In this document: piece after piece, positions 1 through 8,899 of the stretch
Position numbering within the stretch: position 1 is the first letter of the stretch
Layout: the number at the start of each line of letters is the position of its first letter
Source of the DNA: Meishania litoralis
Lineage (GTDB): Bacteria > Bacteroidota > Bacteroidia > Flavobacteriales > Flavobacteriaceae
Direction: 5' to 3'
Assembly: GCF_042611095.1 (NCBI RefSeq)
Contig: NZ_JBHFPV010000005.1
Location: 62,001-126,000, forward strand
Length of the DNA: 64,000 nt
Translations under genes and position numbers: made by a program
The notes under the pieces: model-generated
What the model was told of the DNA's origin: nothing
The model's database searches: none
The model's input: the letters and a program-made list of their open reading frames with translations, nothing else

Positions 1-2092
1 AAGACAGTACTTCGATGTCGGTCGTATCTTGTTCTTTTTTACGGGCCTTTATACCAAAACCTTTTTCGCCATCGATACCTTTAATGGCACCGCCCATGGC
101 AATGAGCTTGCCACCGTTGCCTACCCATTCTTTCAAGGTCTCCAAATCACTGTCTTTGAAAAAACCCTGATAGCCCCATCCGCCTGGCAATATAAGTACA
201 TCGTATTCAGAGAGGTCGACTTGGGACCAATAATCGGAATCAAGAATGGTTACGGGGTAGTTCAACTGTTGCTCGAAGAAATGCCAAATTTCACCGAAGC
301 GTAGGGTAGAAGTCGGTCCGCCCGAAAGCATTGCAATTTTTACATCATCGACCATTTGAACATAGCGTGAACCAAAATCCTTACCGCTCTCGACGAAACC
401 GGTGGTCGTGGCTACTAGATTCTTATTGTGCTTGGTCGAAGCACTTTTCAAGATCGACGCATAGTCTTTGTTGTTCTTGTTGTCGGCTCTTGTTATGATC
501 AAACTACCGCGCTTGAAATTGCCCTCTACCGTTTTGAAAGGCTTTTTGGCGAAACGTACGCGTATTTTTTGTTGTAGCAGATCGGCCAAAAAACGGGCAT
601 CGTCCATACTGTTCCAATCCGTAATGTAGGCATAGGCATTTTCGTCGATATTGTTATTGACCATCGGTGTAGCAGGTGTGCCTGTCGTACCGACCTCGAC
701 ACTCGAGGCAATCGCCTTGAGACCATAGGCATAGGGCAACGACCAAGCGGTAATATCATAGGTCAATGAATCGCTCAGCTTGGCATTGGGTTCAAAAAGT
801 ACTTTTACCAAAGTGCCTTTGGGTTGGTTGGTGGAAATTACAAGGCTGTTCCCTTCAGACCTAAAACTTCCGTTCTTGCCGGTACTATAGTCAAAACCTT
901 TGATCGTACCTATTTCGGCGGTTCCAAATTCGATTTTATGTTGGCGCAACAATTTCATCAGTGCATGCATATTGCCCTGATTTCCATCAAGCACATAACT
1001 CTTGTACTTGAAATTTTTTCTTTGGTAGAATTTTCTGAATTCGGCATTCAATTTTTCGGCATTGGTCGTGGCTACCTCTACGGTTGACAATCCGGTTGTA
1101 TGGTGATGGGCTATTCTATCCTTTAGGGTCAAGGTATCACCGATGCTTGTAATAACCCCGATTCCTGCACGACCACTGCCACCTTGTTCAAAGGTCATTC
1201 CGATACCCCCGTTATACGTTGGGTAGGTATCGCCATAACTCGGATAGAAAAGGTCGAAAATTTCCTTGGTAAAATAGAACCATCCGTTGGCATCGAAATA
1301 CTTGGCGTGATTTTTTCCTATGGTCTTTTGAAATTCCCTTTGAAAAGGAGTGATAACTTCATGAAAAGGTTCGGCAGCAGGTGCAAAGTAATAAGGACTG
1401 TTCACCCCCTGTTCATGAAAATCGACATGTACGTGCGGCAGCCACTCATTGAACATTTTAAGTCGTTGCTGGCTTTCTATCTGGGTCAACCAAGCCCAAT
1501 CACGGTTCAGGTCGAACATATAATGGTTCGCCCGACCGTTCAACCAACCCTCATTGTGCTCTTTGCTATTAGGGTCTACATTGTTCGGGGTATTCTTATT
1601 TTGATTGTACCAGTTCACATAGCGATCTCGACCATCAGGGTTTATACATGGGTCGATAAGAACGACTGTATTCTCCAAATAACCGCTTTTGTTCGTCAAT
1701 AAGTCGTATATGGTCTGCATAGAGGCTTCGGTGCTGACACTCTCATTGCCATGTACGTTATAGCTCATCCAGACGATGGCCTTCTCTGCATTACTTTCGC
1801 CTGTGGTGCTCTTCAAGTGTTCCAAGCGAATGTTTTCGAGGTTTGTCATATTGGTGGCTGAAGAAACGATTGCCAACAGCAGCGGTCGGCGTTCGTTCGT
1901 TTGGCCATATTCCTGTAATCTTACCCTGGCTGGATCTGCCTTGGCCAAGTATTCATAGTAATCCACTACCTGATGGTGCCGCGTGAATTGTGTGCCAAGC
2001 TCGTAGCCCAAGAATTCGGATGGCGATTTGAGGTCTTGCGAAACACAAACGAAAGAAAGTAACAATGCCAAGGGAAGTAAAAATAGCCTCAT
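1..2092 (-). CDS. Secreted M14-family zinc carboxypeptidase, C-terminus beyond window
   Basis: I translated this frame from the ATG at 2092; it stays open to the left edge, so the C-terminus is missing. The first ~19 residues form a signal peptide ending FVCVSQ. M14 zinc-site residues are visible: HGNE (H114, E117), the third ligand in DFHEQG (H226) and a likely catalytic Glu in FEQGGSGRAG (E302). The region encoded around 60-340 reads IAMLSGGPTSTLRFGEIW and later VLILPGGWGYQG, resembling a glutamine-amidotransferase-like fold attached behind the peptidase. The likely role is digestion of peptides in the periplasm or outside the cell. It is divergent from bshC, with 171 bp between the starts. 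Substrate unknown. Confidence 0.88.
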   Translation of the reverse strand, partial: MRLFLLPLALLLSFVCVSQDLKSPSEFLGYELGTQFTRHHQVVDYYEYLAKADPARVRLQEYGQTNERRPLLLAIVSSATNMTNLENIRLEHLKSTTGESNAEKAIVWMSYNVHGNESVSTEASMQTIYDLLTNKSGYLENTVVLIDPCINPDGRDRYVNWYNQNKNTPNNVDPNSKEHNEGWLNGRANHYMFDLNRDWAWLTQIESQQRLKMFNEWLPHVHVDFHEQGVNSPYYFAPAAEPFHEVITPFQREFQKTIGKNHAKYFDANGWFYFTKEIFDLFYPSYGDTYPTYNGGIGMTFEQGGSGRAGIGVITSIGDTLTLKDRIAHHHTTGLSTVEVATTNAEKLNAEFRKFYQRKNFKYKSYVLDGNQGNMHALMKLLRQHKIEFGTAEIGTIKGFDYSTGKNGSFRSEGNSLVISTNQPKGTLVKVLFEPNAKLSDSLTYDITAWSLPYAYGLKAIASSVEVGTTGTPATPMVNNNIDENAYAYITDWNSMDDARFLADLLQQKIRVRFAKKPFKTVEGNFKRGSLIITRADNKNNKDYASILKSASTKHNKNLVATTTGFVESGKDFGSRYVQMVDDVKIAMLSGGPTSTLRFGEIWHFFEQQLNYPVTILDSDYWSQVDLSEYDVLILPGGWGYQGFFKDSDLETLKEWVGNGGKLIAMGGAIKGIDGEKGFGIKARKKEQDTTDIEVLS

Positions 2093-2234
2093 AGAAAGGA
2101 TTTAAATTGTGCAAAATCAAATCTAGGGAATAATAGGGACAAATCATCCTGAATTTCTACCAGTGAATCGCTTTCTAGGATAATCTGTTAGTCTATATTA
2201 ACGTATTTTTAGCAACTCAATCGACCGAGTATTT

Positions 2235-2242
2235 TATCTTTA
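2235..2242 (+). promoter_or_regulatory. Putative -7 promoter element of bshC
   Basis: TATCTTTA matches the Bacteroidota -7 element TAnnTTTG except at the last base and lies 21 bp before the bshC ATG. The same TATCTTTATGCC string precedes pyrG, and a TACATTTATGCC variant precedes aroQ. A clear -33 TTG was not assigned. Confidence 0.45.
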
Positions 2243-2263
2243 TGCCGCATTTTCAGCACTTCT

Positions 2264-3871
2264 ATGGATATTGACTGTATTCCCTTTAAAAAAACCGGTT
2301 ATTTTTCACAATTGATCTGCGACTACCTGGAAGAAAAGGAAACCTTGAAACCCTTTTATAATCGCTTTCCAAGACTTGAAAATTTTGAATCGCAGATCGA
2401 AGAGAAATCGCAGAATTTTCCCGAAGCAAACCGCAACGTACTTTACGATTCTTTGGTGAGGCAATATTCAAACTTCGAGTTGTCAAAAAAAACCAAGAAT
2501 AACCTGGTCATGCTGAAAGAGCCTACGACCTTCACGATAGTGACCGGTCATCAGCTAAATCTGTTCACAGGTCCGTTGTATTTTTTGTACAAGATAATCT
2601 CAACCATCAATCTTACCGTTGCACTTAAGAAGCGTTATCCCAAATACAATTTTGTGCCCATTTATTGGATGGCCACCGAGGACCATGATTTCGACGAGAT
2701 CAATTATTTTAATTTTAAAGGGAAAAAACTGCAATGGAATCCTGATGGTTTTCGAGATGGGGCAGTGGGCGACTTAAATACTGACGGTCTGCATGAGGTA
2801 TTTGAAACTTTTGGCGAAGCCTTGGGGATCGGTCGCAATGCAGCTGCCATAAAAGACTTGTTTCGAAAGGCTTACCTTGAACATGACAACCTTGCCAAAG
2901 CTACACGCTATTTGGCCAACGAGCTTTTTGGTCACCATGGGCTCGTTATCGTAGACGGCAACGATTCGAGCCTTAAAAGGGTGTTCGTGCCCTACATCAA
3001 AAAGGATATTTTTGAGCAACTACCATTTCACGAGGTGTCAGAAACCATAGAACATTTGAAGCAATTGCCGGAAAATTATGGCATTCAGGTCAATCCTCGT
3101 GAGATCAATTATTTCTATCTTAAAGAGGGACTTCGAGAACGGATAATAAAAAAGGATGGTAATTTTTATGTCAACGATACGGAAATCAAATTTACCAAGG
3201 AAGAACTGAGGGCCGAAATCGAGACCCATCCGGAAGCATTTTCACCCAACGTTATAGCACGACCTTTGTACCAAGAAGCGATCTTGCCCAATTTGTGCTA
3301 TATTGGGGGAGGGGGAGAATTGGCCTACTGGTTGCAGCTTAAATCTTATTTTGAGGCGATGCAAGTACCTTTTCCTATGCTTTTGCTTCGAAATTCGGCT
3401 TTGGTGGTGACAAAAAAGCAGTCTAAAAAGCTTTCGAAGTTGGGTATCTCGGTAGCAGAGGTGTTCTTGAGGCAAAACGACCTTATCAACAAGAAGATCA
3501 GGGAAGTCTCTAATATCGACATTGATTTCGCACCTCAGAAAATGCATCTCGAAAACCAGTTTAAGGCCTTATACGAAATTGCCGACCAAACCGACAAATC
3601 TTTTCTTGGAGCGGTAAAGGCTCAGGAAATAAAACAGAAAAAAGGACTAGAAAATCTTGAAAAAAGATTGCTAAAAGCTCAAAAAAGAAAACTCGAAGAT
3701 CATGTCGTGCGCATGAGGGAGCTGCAGGATCAACTTTTTCCGGGAAAATCGTTACAGGAACGAAATCTTAATTTTTCAGAGCTTTATCTTGAGTTGGGGG
3801 AAACGTTGATACCAACCTTGTTCGAATCATTAAAACCCTTGGAGTTAGGTTTTAGAATCATAGAAGTATAG
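2264..3871 (+). CDS. bshC: Bacillithiol biosynthesis cysteine-adding enzyme BshC
   Basis: This 535-residue protein has the length and layout of BshC, the last enzyme of bacillithiol synthesis, which adds cysteine to glucosaminyl malate. Visible landmarks are the N-terminal Rossmann-like motif VTGHQLNLFTGPLYFLYK (about residues 93-110), the family block WMATEDHDFDEI (about 148-159), and a lysine- and leucine-rich coiled coil near 430-490 before the C-terminus. Bacillithiol is the low-molecular-weight thiol of many Bacteroidota and Firmicutes. No bshA or bshB is in the window, so the pathway genes are dispersed. The gene appears monocistronic and divergent from the M14 peptidase gene. The ATG at 2264 is preceded by a promoter-like element. 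Confidence 0.93.
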   Translation: MDIDCIPFKKTGYFSQLICDYLEEKETLKPFYNRFPRLENFESQIEEKSQNFPEANRNVLYDSLVRQYSNFELSKKTKNNLVMLKEPTTFTIVTGHQLNLFTGPLYFLYKIISTINLTVALKKRYPKYNFVPIYWMATEDHDFDEINYFNFKGKKLQWNPDGFRDGAVGDLNTDGLHEVFETFGEALGIGRNAAAIKDLFRKAYLEHDNLAKATRYLANELFGHHGLVIVDGNDSSLKRVFVPYIKKDIFEQLPFHEVSETIEHLKQLPENYGIQVNPREINYFYLKEGLRERIIKKDGNFYVNDTEIKFTKEELRAEIETHPEAFSPNVIARPLYQEAILPNLCYIGGGGELAYWLQLKSYFEAMQVPFPMLLLRNSALVVTKKQSKKLSKLGISVAEVFLRQNDLINKKIREVSNIDIDFAPQKMHLENQFKALYEIADQTDKSFLGAVKAQEIKQKKGLENLEKRLLKAQKRKLEDHVVRMRELQDQLFPGKSLQERNLNFSELYLELGETLIPTLFESLKPLELGFRIIEV

Positions 3872-3915
3872 ATCCTGGGCAAGCCCGTTGAATTTCCATT
3901 AATCCTTAAAAGATT

Positions 3916-4461
3916 CTAGGGTACCAAGAAATCGGATTCCCATGAAGTACCTTTTTTAGAATACCGCAGTCTGACATGATTCGGGCGTTTCAATCTTAGG
4001 TATTCTATCTTGAAAGGTTCTACGCTTATCAGGCAGAAATGGTTGGTGTCGTCAAGATATTCCAAGGTATCGGGATTGGTGAGGATACTTCCTGGGGCGG
4101 CCTTTGTTGTGTAATCTCTTTGACCAGCTTTGTGAACATTATGCCAATGCTTATTCAAAATGTTTTCATCATTTATAATGGTCGCAAGTCCTTCGATGCG
4201 AATTTGGAGCATTTTTTCAGGATGGTAAAACAACAAGCTTACCCTGTTATTTTCTTTGATGTGCAATACCTTTTTGGATCGCATATCGGTATAAAAATGC
4301 AGGTTGAGCAAACTATCGACTGAGCGGATTACGACGGTACGCTGCCTTGGCATTTTTTCCAGCCCCAAAGTAGCCAACACACCGTATCGAAAGGGGTGGC
4401 CCTTCGATGAAACTCCTTTTTGGAGTTCTTCCTTTAACTCGTTAAAAAAATCATCAGACAT
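3916..4461 (-). CDS. Pyridoxamine 5'-phosphate oxidase-like FMN-binding protein
   Basis: The 181 residues follow the split-barrel flavin-binding fold of PNPOx-like proteins: the strand RQRTVVIRSVD, the FMN-contact stretch HFYTDMRSKKVLHI, and the strand RVSLLFYHPEKMLQIRIEG. It is shorter than true PdxH (about 215 residues), and I do not see the C-terminal WxxxxxRLxxR-type motif of PdxH, so it is more likely a general FMN-dependent oxidoreductase or flavin carrier than the vitamin B6 enzyme. It converges on bshC with 44 bp between the stops. The upstream side is the long AT-rich gap. Substrate unknown. Confidence 0.8.
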   Translation of the reverse strand: MSDDFFNELKEELQKGVSSKGHPFRYGVLATLGLEKMPRQRTVVIRSVDSLLNLHFYTDMRSKKVLHIKENNRVSLLFYHPEKMLQIRIEGLATIINDENILNKHWHNVHKAGQRDYTTKAAPGSILTNPDTLEYLDDTNHFCLISVEPFKIEYLRLKRPNHVRLRYSKKGTSWESDFLVP

Positions 4462-4684
4462 GAACCCATATTTTCTTTATTAAAGTTAAGTAAAAACTAG
4501 CATTGAAAATCATATACTTAATCAGATTACATACAAGAAAGTAAAAAAAATAAAAACGTAAGTAATTGTAAATAAATAAATTATGATTACGTGAAAAAAA
4601 ATTGTCAAAAAAGGTGGATATAAGGTAGGGTTTTTAATCCCATGGGTGTTATATATAAAAATTGCTATGAATTAAGAAATACAT

Positions 4685-4826
4685 ACTTCATCCTGGTTTG
4701 CCCACAATAAATCGGGATGAAGTTTAGAAAAAAAAATTTGATTTGAGTTAGTTTAATCAAGTTCATGTGTTTAGGTTGGTTTTTTGATTTTGATTAAAAG
4801 CCGCGATGTAGGGTCGCGGCTTTTTT
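4685..4826 (+). ncRNA. Candidate small RNA (hairpin plus terminator)
   Basis: Arms 4685-4699 and 4709-4723 form a 15-pair stem with two G.T wobbles and a 9-base loop. About 70 bases later comes a perfect 11-pair terminator stem followed by six T. No plus-strand protein gene ends between bshC (3871, with a minus-strand gene in between) and this terminator, so it most simply ends an RNA-only transcript. Flavobacteria have a 6S-type RNA (6S-Flavo) and other sRNAs; I cannot assign this one to a family. The 5' end is undefined, perhaps near 4600-4680. Confidence 0.4.
4796..4826 (+). terminator. Orphan rho-independent terminator
   Basis: A perfect 11-pair stem AAAAGCCGCGA / TCGCGGCTTTT (4796-4806 with 4814-4824), loop TGTAGGG, and a T run at 4821-4826. 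The T run is on the plus strand, so it stops rightward transcription although no plus-strand CDS precedes it. Confidence 0.8.
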
Positions 4827-5175
4827 ATTTCTATAAAACCTTCAAATCAATTGGTTATTGAATACTGTAAAGTTGTCCAGTGCCCGCCCCATTTAATTTT
4901 CCTCTAACTATATTATGTTCCTATTACTTTTTTTACCCATTGAATAGGTGGTTTAGATTAGTTGGTCTTTATAAGGTGGCACGCGATCATGTAGATCATT
5001 ACCTCGAGCAGTTATAGAAGCGCGGTAATAAAAAAATAGACGAATGAATTAATTTGAATTTAAAACTTGTTCGGTGCGAGAGTACTATTATCAATTTTTA
5101 TCTGTTGTTTCAAGACTTGTTGAAAAACATGGTACAAATATCGGCAAAGAAGCTTCGCCAAATTTTCGATTTTCC

Positions 5176-5183
5176 TATTTTTG
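5176..5183 (+). promoter_or_regulatory. -7 promoter element of guaA
   Basis: TATTTTTG is an exact TAnnTTTG element. It ends only 3 bases before the guaA ATG at 5187, which would make the message leaderless or nearly so. The element could also be fortuitous, with the real promoter further upstream. Confidence 0.45.
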
Positions 5184-5186
5184 CCC

Positions 5187-6719
5187 ATGCAAAACAACGT
5201 CCTTATCCTTGACTTTGGCTCGCAGTATACCCAGCTTATAGCAAGAAGGGTTCGCGAACTGAATATTTTCTGCGAAATAAAACCTTACAATAAACTCCCA
5301 AAAGACCTTTCGAGCTATAAAGCGGTCATACTTTCAGGCTCGCCGTTTTCGGTACGTGCAGATGATGCGCCGCATCCCGATCTTTCCGAAATAAAGGGAA
5401 AGAAACCGTTGTTGGGCATTTGCTATGGAGCACAGTACTTGGCACATTTCAATGGTGGAAACGTAGAAAAATCGAATACGCGGGAATATGGTCGCGCCAA
5501 TCTTTCGCATGTTGAGAACGCAAATCCTTTTTTCGCAAATATCAATGTCGGGAGCCAAGTTTGGATGAGCCATGCCGACACGATAAAACAGCTTCCCGAA
5601 AACACGCATCTTATTGCCAGTACGCATGATGTCGAGAATGCCGCTTTTAAGTTTGAAGGAGAGGAAACTTATGGCATTCAATTTCATCCTGAAGTCTATC
5701 ATTCGACCGATGGCAAACAGCTTTTGGAGAACTTTTTGGTCAATATCGCCGGGGTGGCCCAAACATGGACGCCCGACGCCTTTGTCGAATCGACGGTAAC
5801 CGAATTAAAAGCAAAGATCGGCGATGACAAAGTAATTCTTGGATTGTCAGGTGGGGTCGATTCAACGGTAGCCGCTGTATTGCTCCATAAGGCCATCGGA
5901 AAACACCTCCATTGTATTTTCGTAAATAACGGTCTGTTGCGCAAGAACGAATTTGAAGATGTACTTGAGCAATACAAGGGTATGGGACTCAATGTCAAAG
6001 GTGTTGATGCTTCGGCACGCTTTTTGGATGCTCTGGCAGGAGAGAGCGACCCCGAAACAAAACGTAAGATTATCGGAAGGGTGTTCATTGAGGTTTTTGA
6101 CGACGAGGCGCATTTGGTCGAAGATGCGAAATGGCTGGCACAGGGTACGATTTATCCCGATGTTATCGAATCGGTTTCGGGTACCGGAGGTCCCTCCGCA
6201 ACAATTAAAAGTCATCACAATGTGGGTGGATTACCAGATTTTATGAAATTGAAAGTCGTCGAACCCCTTAAGATGTTGTTCAAAGATGAGGTAAGAAGAG
6301 TGGGCAAGAGTATGGATGTAGGCGATGAGCGTTTGGGAAGGCACCCATTTCCCGGTCCGGGACTTGCCATTCGTATCCTGGGTGACATTACCCGTGAAAA
6401 AGTGGCCATTCTACAAGAAGTCGACCATATTTTCATCAAGGGACTGCGCGATTGGGGTCTTTACGATAGGGTCTGGCAGGCCGGGGCCATGCTTTTGCCC
6501 GTAAATAGTGTAGGCGTAATGGGTGATGAGCGCACGTATGAAAAATGCGTAGCTTTACGAGCGGTCGAAAGTACCGATGGTATGACCGCAGACTGGGTCA
6601 ATTTACCCTATGAGTTTTTACAGAAAACGTCGAACGAGATAATTAATAAGGTGCCCGGAGTGAATAGAGTGGTATATGACATCAGCTCAAAACCCCCGGC
6701 GACCATAGAATGGGAATAG
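5187..6719 (+). CDS. guaA: GMP synthase (glutamine-hydrolysing)
   Basis: GuaA makes GMP from XMP using ATP and ammonia from glutamine. The N-terminal class I amidotransferase has the nucleophile in GICYGAQY (C79) and the His/Glu pair in QFHPEVYH. The ATP pyrophosphatase domain has the P-loop LSGGVDSTV (near residue 220), and the C-terminal dimerisation domain ends in KPPATIEWE, typical of GuaA. I place the start at the ATG at 5187 (510 residues, MQNNVLILDFGSQYT) and not at the in-frame TTG six bases earlier, because that TTG lies inside the promoter-like element and homologues begin this way. The stop lies just before the next ATG, suggesting co-transcription. Confidence 0.97.
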   Translation: MQNNVLILDFGSQYTQLIARRVRELNIFCEIKPYNKLPKDLSSYKAVILSGSPFSVRADDAPHPDLSEIKGKKPLLGICYGAQYLAHFNGGNVEKSNTREYGRANLSHVENANPFFANINVGSQVWMSHADTIKQLPENTHLIASTHDVENAAFKFEGEETYGIQFHPEVYHSTDGKQLLENFLVNIAGVAQTWTPDAFVESTVTELKAKIGDDKVILGLSGGVDSTVAAVLLHKAIGKHLHCIFVNNGLLRKNEFEDVLEQYKGMGLNVKGVDASARFLDALAGESDPETKRKIIGRVFIEVFDDEAHLVEDAKWLAQGTIYPDVIESVSGTGGPSATIKSHHNVGGLPDFMKLKVVEPLKMLFKDEVRRVGKSMDVGDERLGRHPFPGPGLAIRILGDITREKVAILQEVDHIFIKGLRDWGLYDRVWQAGAMLLPVNSVGVMGDERTYEKCVALRAVESTDGMTADWVNLPYEFLQKTSNEIINKVPGVNRVVYDISSKPPATIEWE

Positions 6720-6721
6720 AC

Positions 6722-8893
6722 ATGAACCGATTTTTGAAAAATACCTTGATTTTGCTCATGTTCGTTTTCATGGGCTGTAAGGCCACCGCACAAAAGTTTA
6801 CAAGTCATGCGGTAAAAAATGGTGAAACTTTAGAATCGATAGCAAAACGGTACGGGGTAAGCCAGACGACCTTGCTCACGTATAATAAAGAAATCAAGAA
6901 AGGACAAGATTTAAGGGCGAACACGATTTTGGTCATTCCTGTCACTTCCAATACGGTAAGGCCAAGCACAAACATTACGGGTAAAACGAGTGATACGATA
7001 CCTGCTCATGAAGAACCTATCGGATTCACTTCTCATAAAGTGCGTAGAAAAGAGACCCTTTTCGGTATTGCAAAGCGATATAATATTACCGAAGACGATA
7101 TCAAACGATACAATCGTGTGCTTTATGCCTCACAGTTGGAAAAGAAGATGGTTTTGCGCATACCTAAATTTCGTAGGGTAAAACCGGGAGAGGAAATCAT
7201 TGAAGAAGATTTCGAGGTTTATACCGTTGCGCCTAAAGAAACCCGTTGGAGTGTGGCGCACAAATATGGCGTTACAATCGATAGTATGCTGGTCTTGAAT
7301 CCCGATCTTTCGAAAACTTCTGATTATCTTAGGGAAGGGCAAGAACTTCGAATGCCAAGATTACCGGGAAGCACTATTCCTGATCAAGAAACCCAGCTAT
7401 TTGTTTCTTATACCGTGCCCGCCAAAATGAATTTTTACCGGTTGGAACAAGAATTCGGCGTGAAATCGGAAGAGATAGTACGGTTGAATCCTGAAATAAC
7501 CGAACAAGGAGGGTTAAAGGAGGGTATGGTGATACGCATTCCACAGGTGAAAAGGGATCCTGGTGAGATCAATACCGATAATTATAACTTTTATGAAGTC
7601 AAACCCAAACAAACCGTTTTTTCGCTGACCAGAAAATTGGGTGTGGATTATAAAGATCTTTTGGCGTTGAATCCAGATTTACAGGAGGGTTTGAAAGCGG
7701 GTATGGTGTTGAAATTGCCCAAGGACCAAACCGGTGATTTTGAAGTGCGAAATTCGTTGGTACTCGATAAGATAAATCTGTTGGATAGTATTGATGTCGC
7801 CAATAGGCCCAAATTGATGTTTCTTCTGCCCTTTCGTTTGGATCGTTTGAACCTTAGCGACCGCGAAGAAGTCGAGGAAGCCATTTTTAAAAGAACCGAT
7901 GTGAAATTGAGTTTGGGGTTGTATTCGGGAGCATTGATCGCTTTGGATTCCATAGCGGAGCTTGGTATTTCGGTCGATGTGAAAACTTTTGACAACCAGC
8001 TTGATCTTGTCAAAACCAAAGAAATTCTGCTAAGGGAAAGTCTGACCGATGTAAATGCCGTTATCGGACCATTGGACTTGGCTTCGTTAAAAGAGGTGGC
8101 CGTTCGCGCCGCTCAATACCAAGTACCTGTTATAGCCCCCATACCTGCGAATAGCAACATTAGCCTGAACAATGTATTCTTTTCATATACTTCAGATGCT
8201 TTGCTTCGCAAAAAAATGATCGATTATGTGGCTGGCGAGAAGACCAATCAGAATATTATCATTATTGCAGATTCGGTCAATGCGGTGGTACGCGATTCAC
8301 TGCTATCAAGATTTCCTGAGGCCAAGGTGGCCGAGGTAAAAGAGGAGGAAAAGAATATCGGTGTCAATATCGATAAATTAAAACTATTGTTGTCAAAGAA
8401 AACCGAGAACTGGGTATTTTTAGAGACCGACAATTTTAGGTTGGCCTCAAGTGTTAGCTCGATTTTGAATTCGTTCCAGAATGCCCTCTTGGATCCCCTT
8501 GACGAAGAGAAGATAAGTTTGCGCATGTTCACGACGAATAGAGGAAAAGCTTTCGAAAACGATGTGATTTCGAGCGCCCATCTCTCGAATCTTAATTTTA
8601 CGTATCCATCGGTGTACAGAGAACCCCAGAAGAACTCCTTTACCGAAAGGTACACAAGGCGATTTGGTGAATTTCCTGATCGTTATGCCGTTCGTGGTTT
8701 TGATATGACCTTTGATCTTTTATTGAAATTGGCCTATAAAAACAATCTGATGGAGGTGTCAAAACTTATCGGGGAGACCGGTTATACGGGCAATAAATTT
8801 TCTTATGAAAAAGATTTTGCATCAGGATATTTCAACCAATCTTCATATATAATGAGCTATGATGAGATGCGATTGAAAGAGGTCGAAAACTAA
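6722..8893 (+). CDS. Exported five-LysM protein with periplasmic-binding-like C-terminal domain
   Basis: The start at 6722 gives an N-terminal export signal (MNRFLKNTLILLMFVFMGC); an ATG at 6710 would overlap the guaA stop. The signal may be cut as a lipoprotein at C19 or by signal peptidase I after KATA. I count five LysM peptidoglycan-binding modules at about residues 26-73, 102-148, 165-212, 226-274 and 289-333, each ending in a V/L-x-I/L-P motif. Residues from about 355 resemble a type 1 periplasmic binding fold (PKLMFLLPF, VNAVIGPLD, VPVIAPIPAN). The protein probably sits on the cell wall and binds a ligand or partner. Similar fusions are common in Flavobacteriia but uncharacterised as far as I know. 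It lies 2 bp after guaA and 6 bp before osmC. Confidence 0.85.
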   Translation: MNRFLKNTLILLMFVFMGCKATAQKFTSHAVKNGETLESIAKRYGVSQTTLLTYNKEIKKGQDLRANTILVIPVTSNTVRPSTNITGKTSDTIPAHEEPIGFTSHKVRRKETLFGIAKRYNITEDDIKRYNRVLYASQLEKKMVLRIPKFRRVKPGEEIIEEDFEVYTVAPKETRWSVAHKYGVTIDSMLVLNPDLSKTSDYLREGQELRMPRLPGSTIPDQETQLFVSYTVPAKMNFYRLEQEFGVKSEEIVRLNPEITEQGGLKEGMVIRIPQVKRDPGEINTDNYNFYEVKPKQTVFSLTRKLGVDYKDLLALNPDLQEGLKAGMVLKLPKDQTGDFEVRNSLVLDKINLLDSIDVANRPKLMFLLPFRLDRLNLSDREEVEEAIFKRTDVKLSLGLYSGALIALDSIAELGISVDVKTFDNQLDLVKTKEILLRESLTDVNAVIGPLDLASLKEVAVRAAQYQVPVIAPIPANSNISLNNVFFSYTSDALLRKKMIDYVAGEKTNQNIIIIADSVNAVVRDSLLSRFPEAKVAEVKEEEKNIGVNIDKLKLLLSKKTENWVFLETDNFRLASSVSSILNSFQNALLDPLDEEKISLRMFTTNRGKAFENDVISSAHLSNLNFTYPSVYREPQKNSFTERYTRRFGEFPDRYAVRGFDMTFDLLLKLAYKNNLMEVSKLIGETGYTGNKFSYEKDFASGYFNQSSYIMSYDEMRLKEVEN

Positions 8894-8899
8894 AATGCC

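Larger units (their letters stand above)
4462..5186. other. Long AT-rich intergenic region with RNA structure
   Basis: About 725 bp with no convincing protein gene. It holds, in order, an AT-rich stretch that probably includes the promoter of the minus-strand flavoprotein gene, a strong hairpin (4685-4723), an orphan intrinsic terminator facing right (4796-4826), a further untranslated stretch, and the guaA promoter element. The only short reading frame over the hairpin (ATG near 4641, 22 codons) has no supporting signal. Confidence 0.7.

Noticed and set aside
1184..1702. 172-residue plus-strand frame
   Set aside because: Antisense to the M14 peptidase region that includes the zinc motif.
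3916..4461. PdxH (pyridoxal phosphate synthesis)
   Set aside because: Too short and without the C-terminal substrate motif, so only a PNPOx-like flavoprotein is claimed.
4641..4709. 22-codon frame over the hairpin upstream of guaA
   Set aside because: No family, no supporting signal, and it overlaps the RNA stem.
4970..5050. Possible riboswitch upstream of guaA
   Set aside because: Short inverted GATC/GGT-ACC pieces are visible, but no known purine-riboswitch core and no consistent fold.
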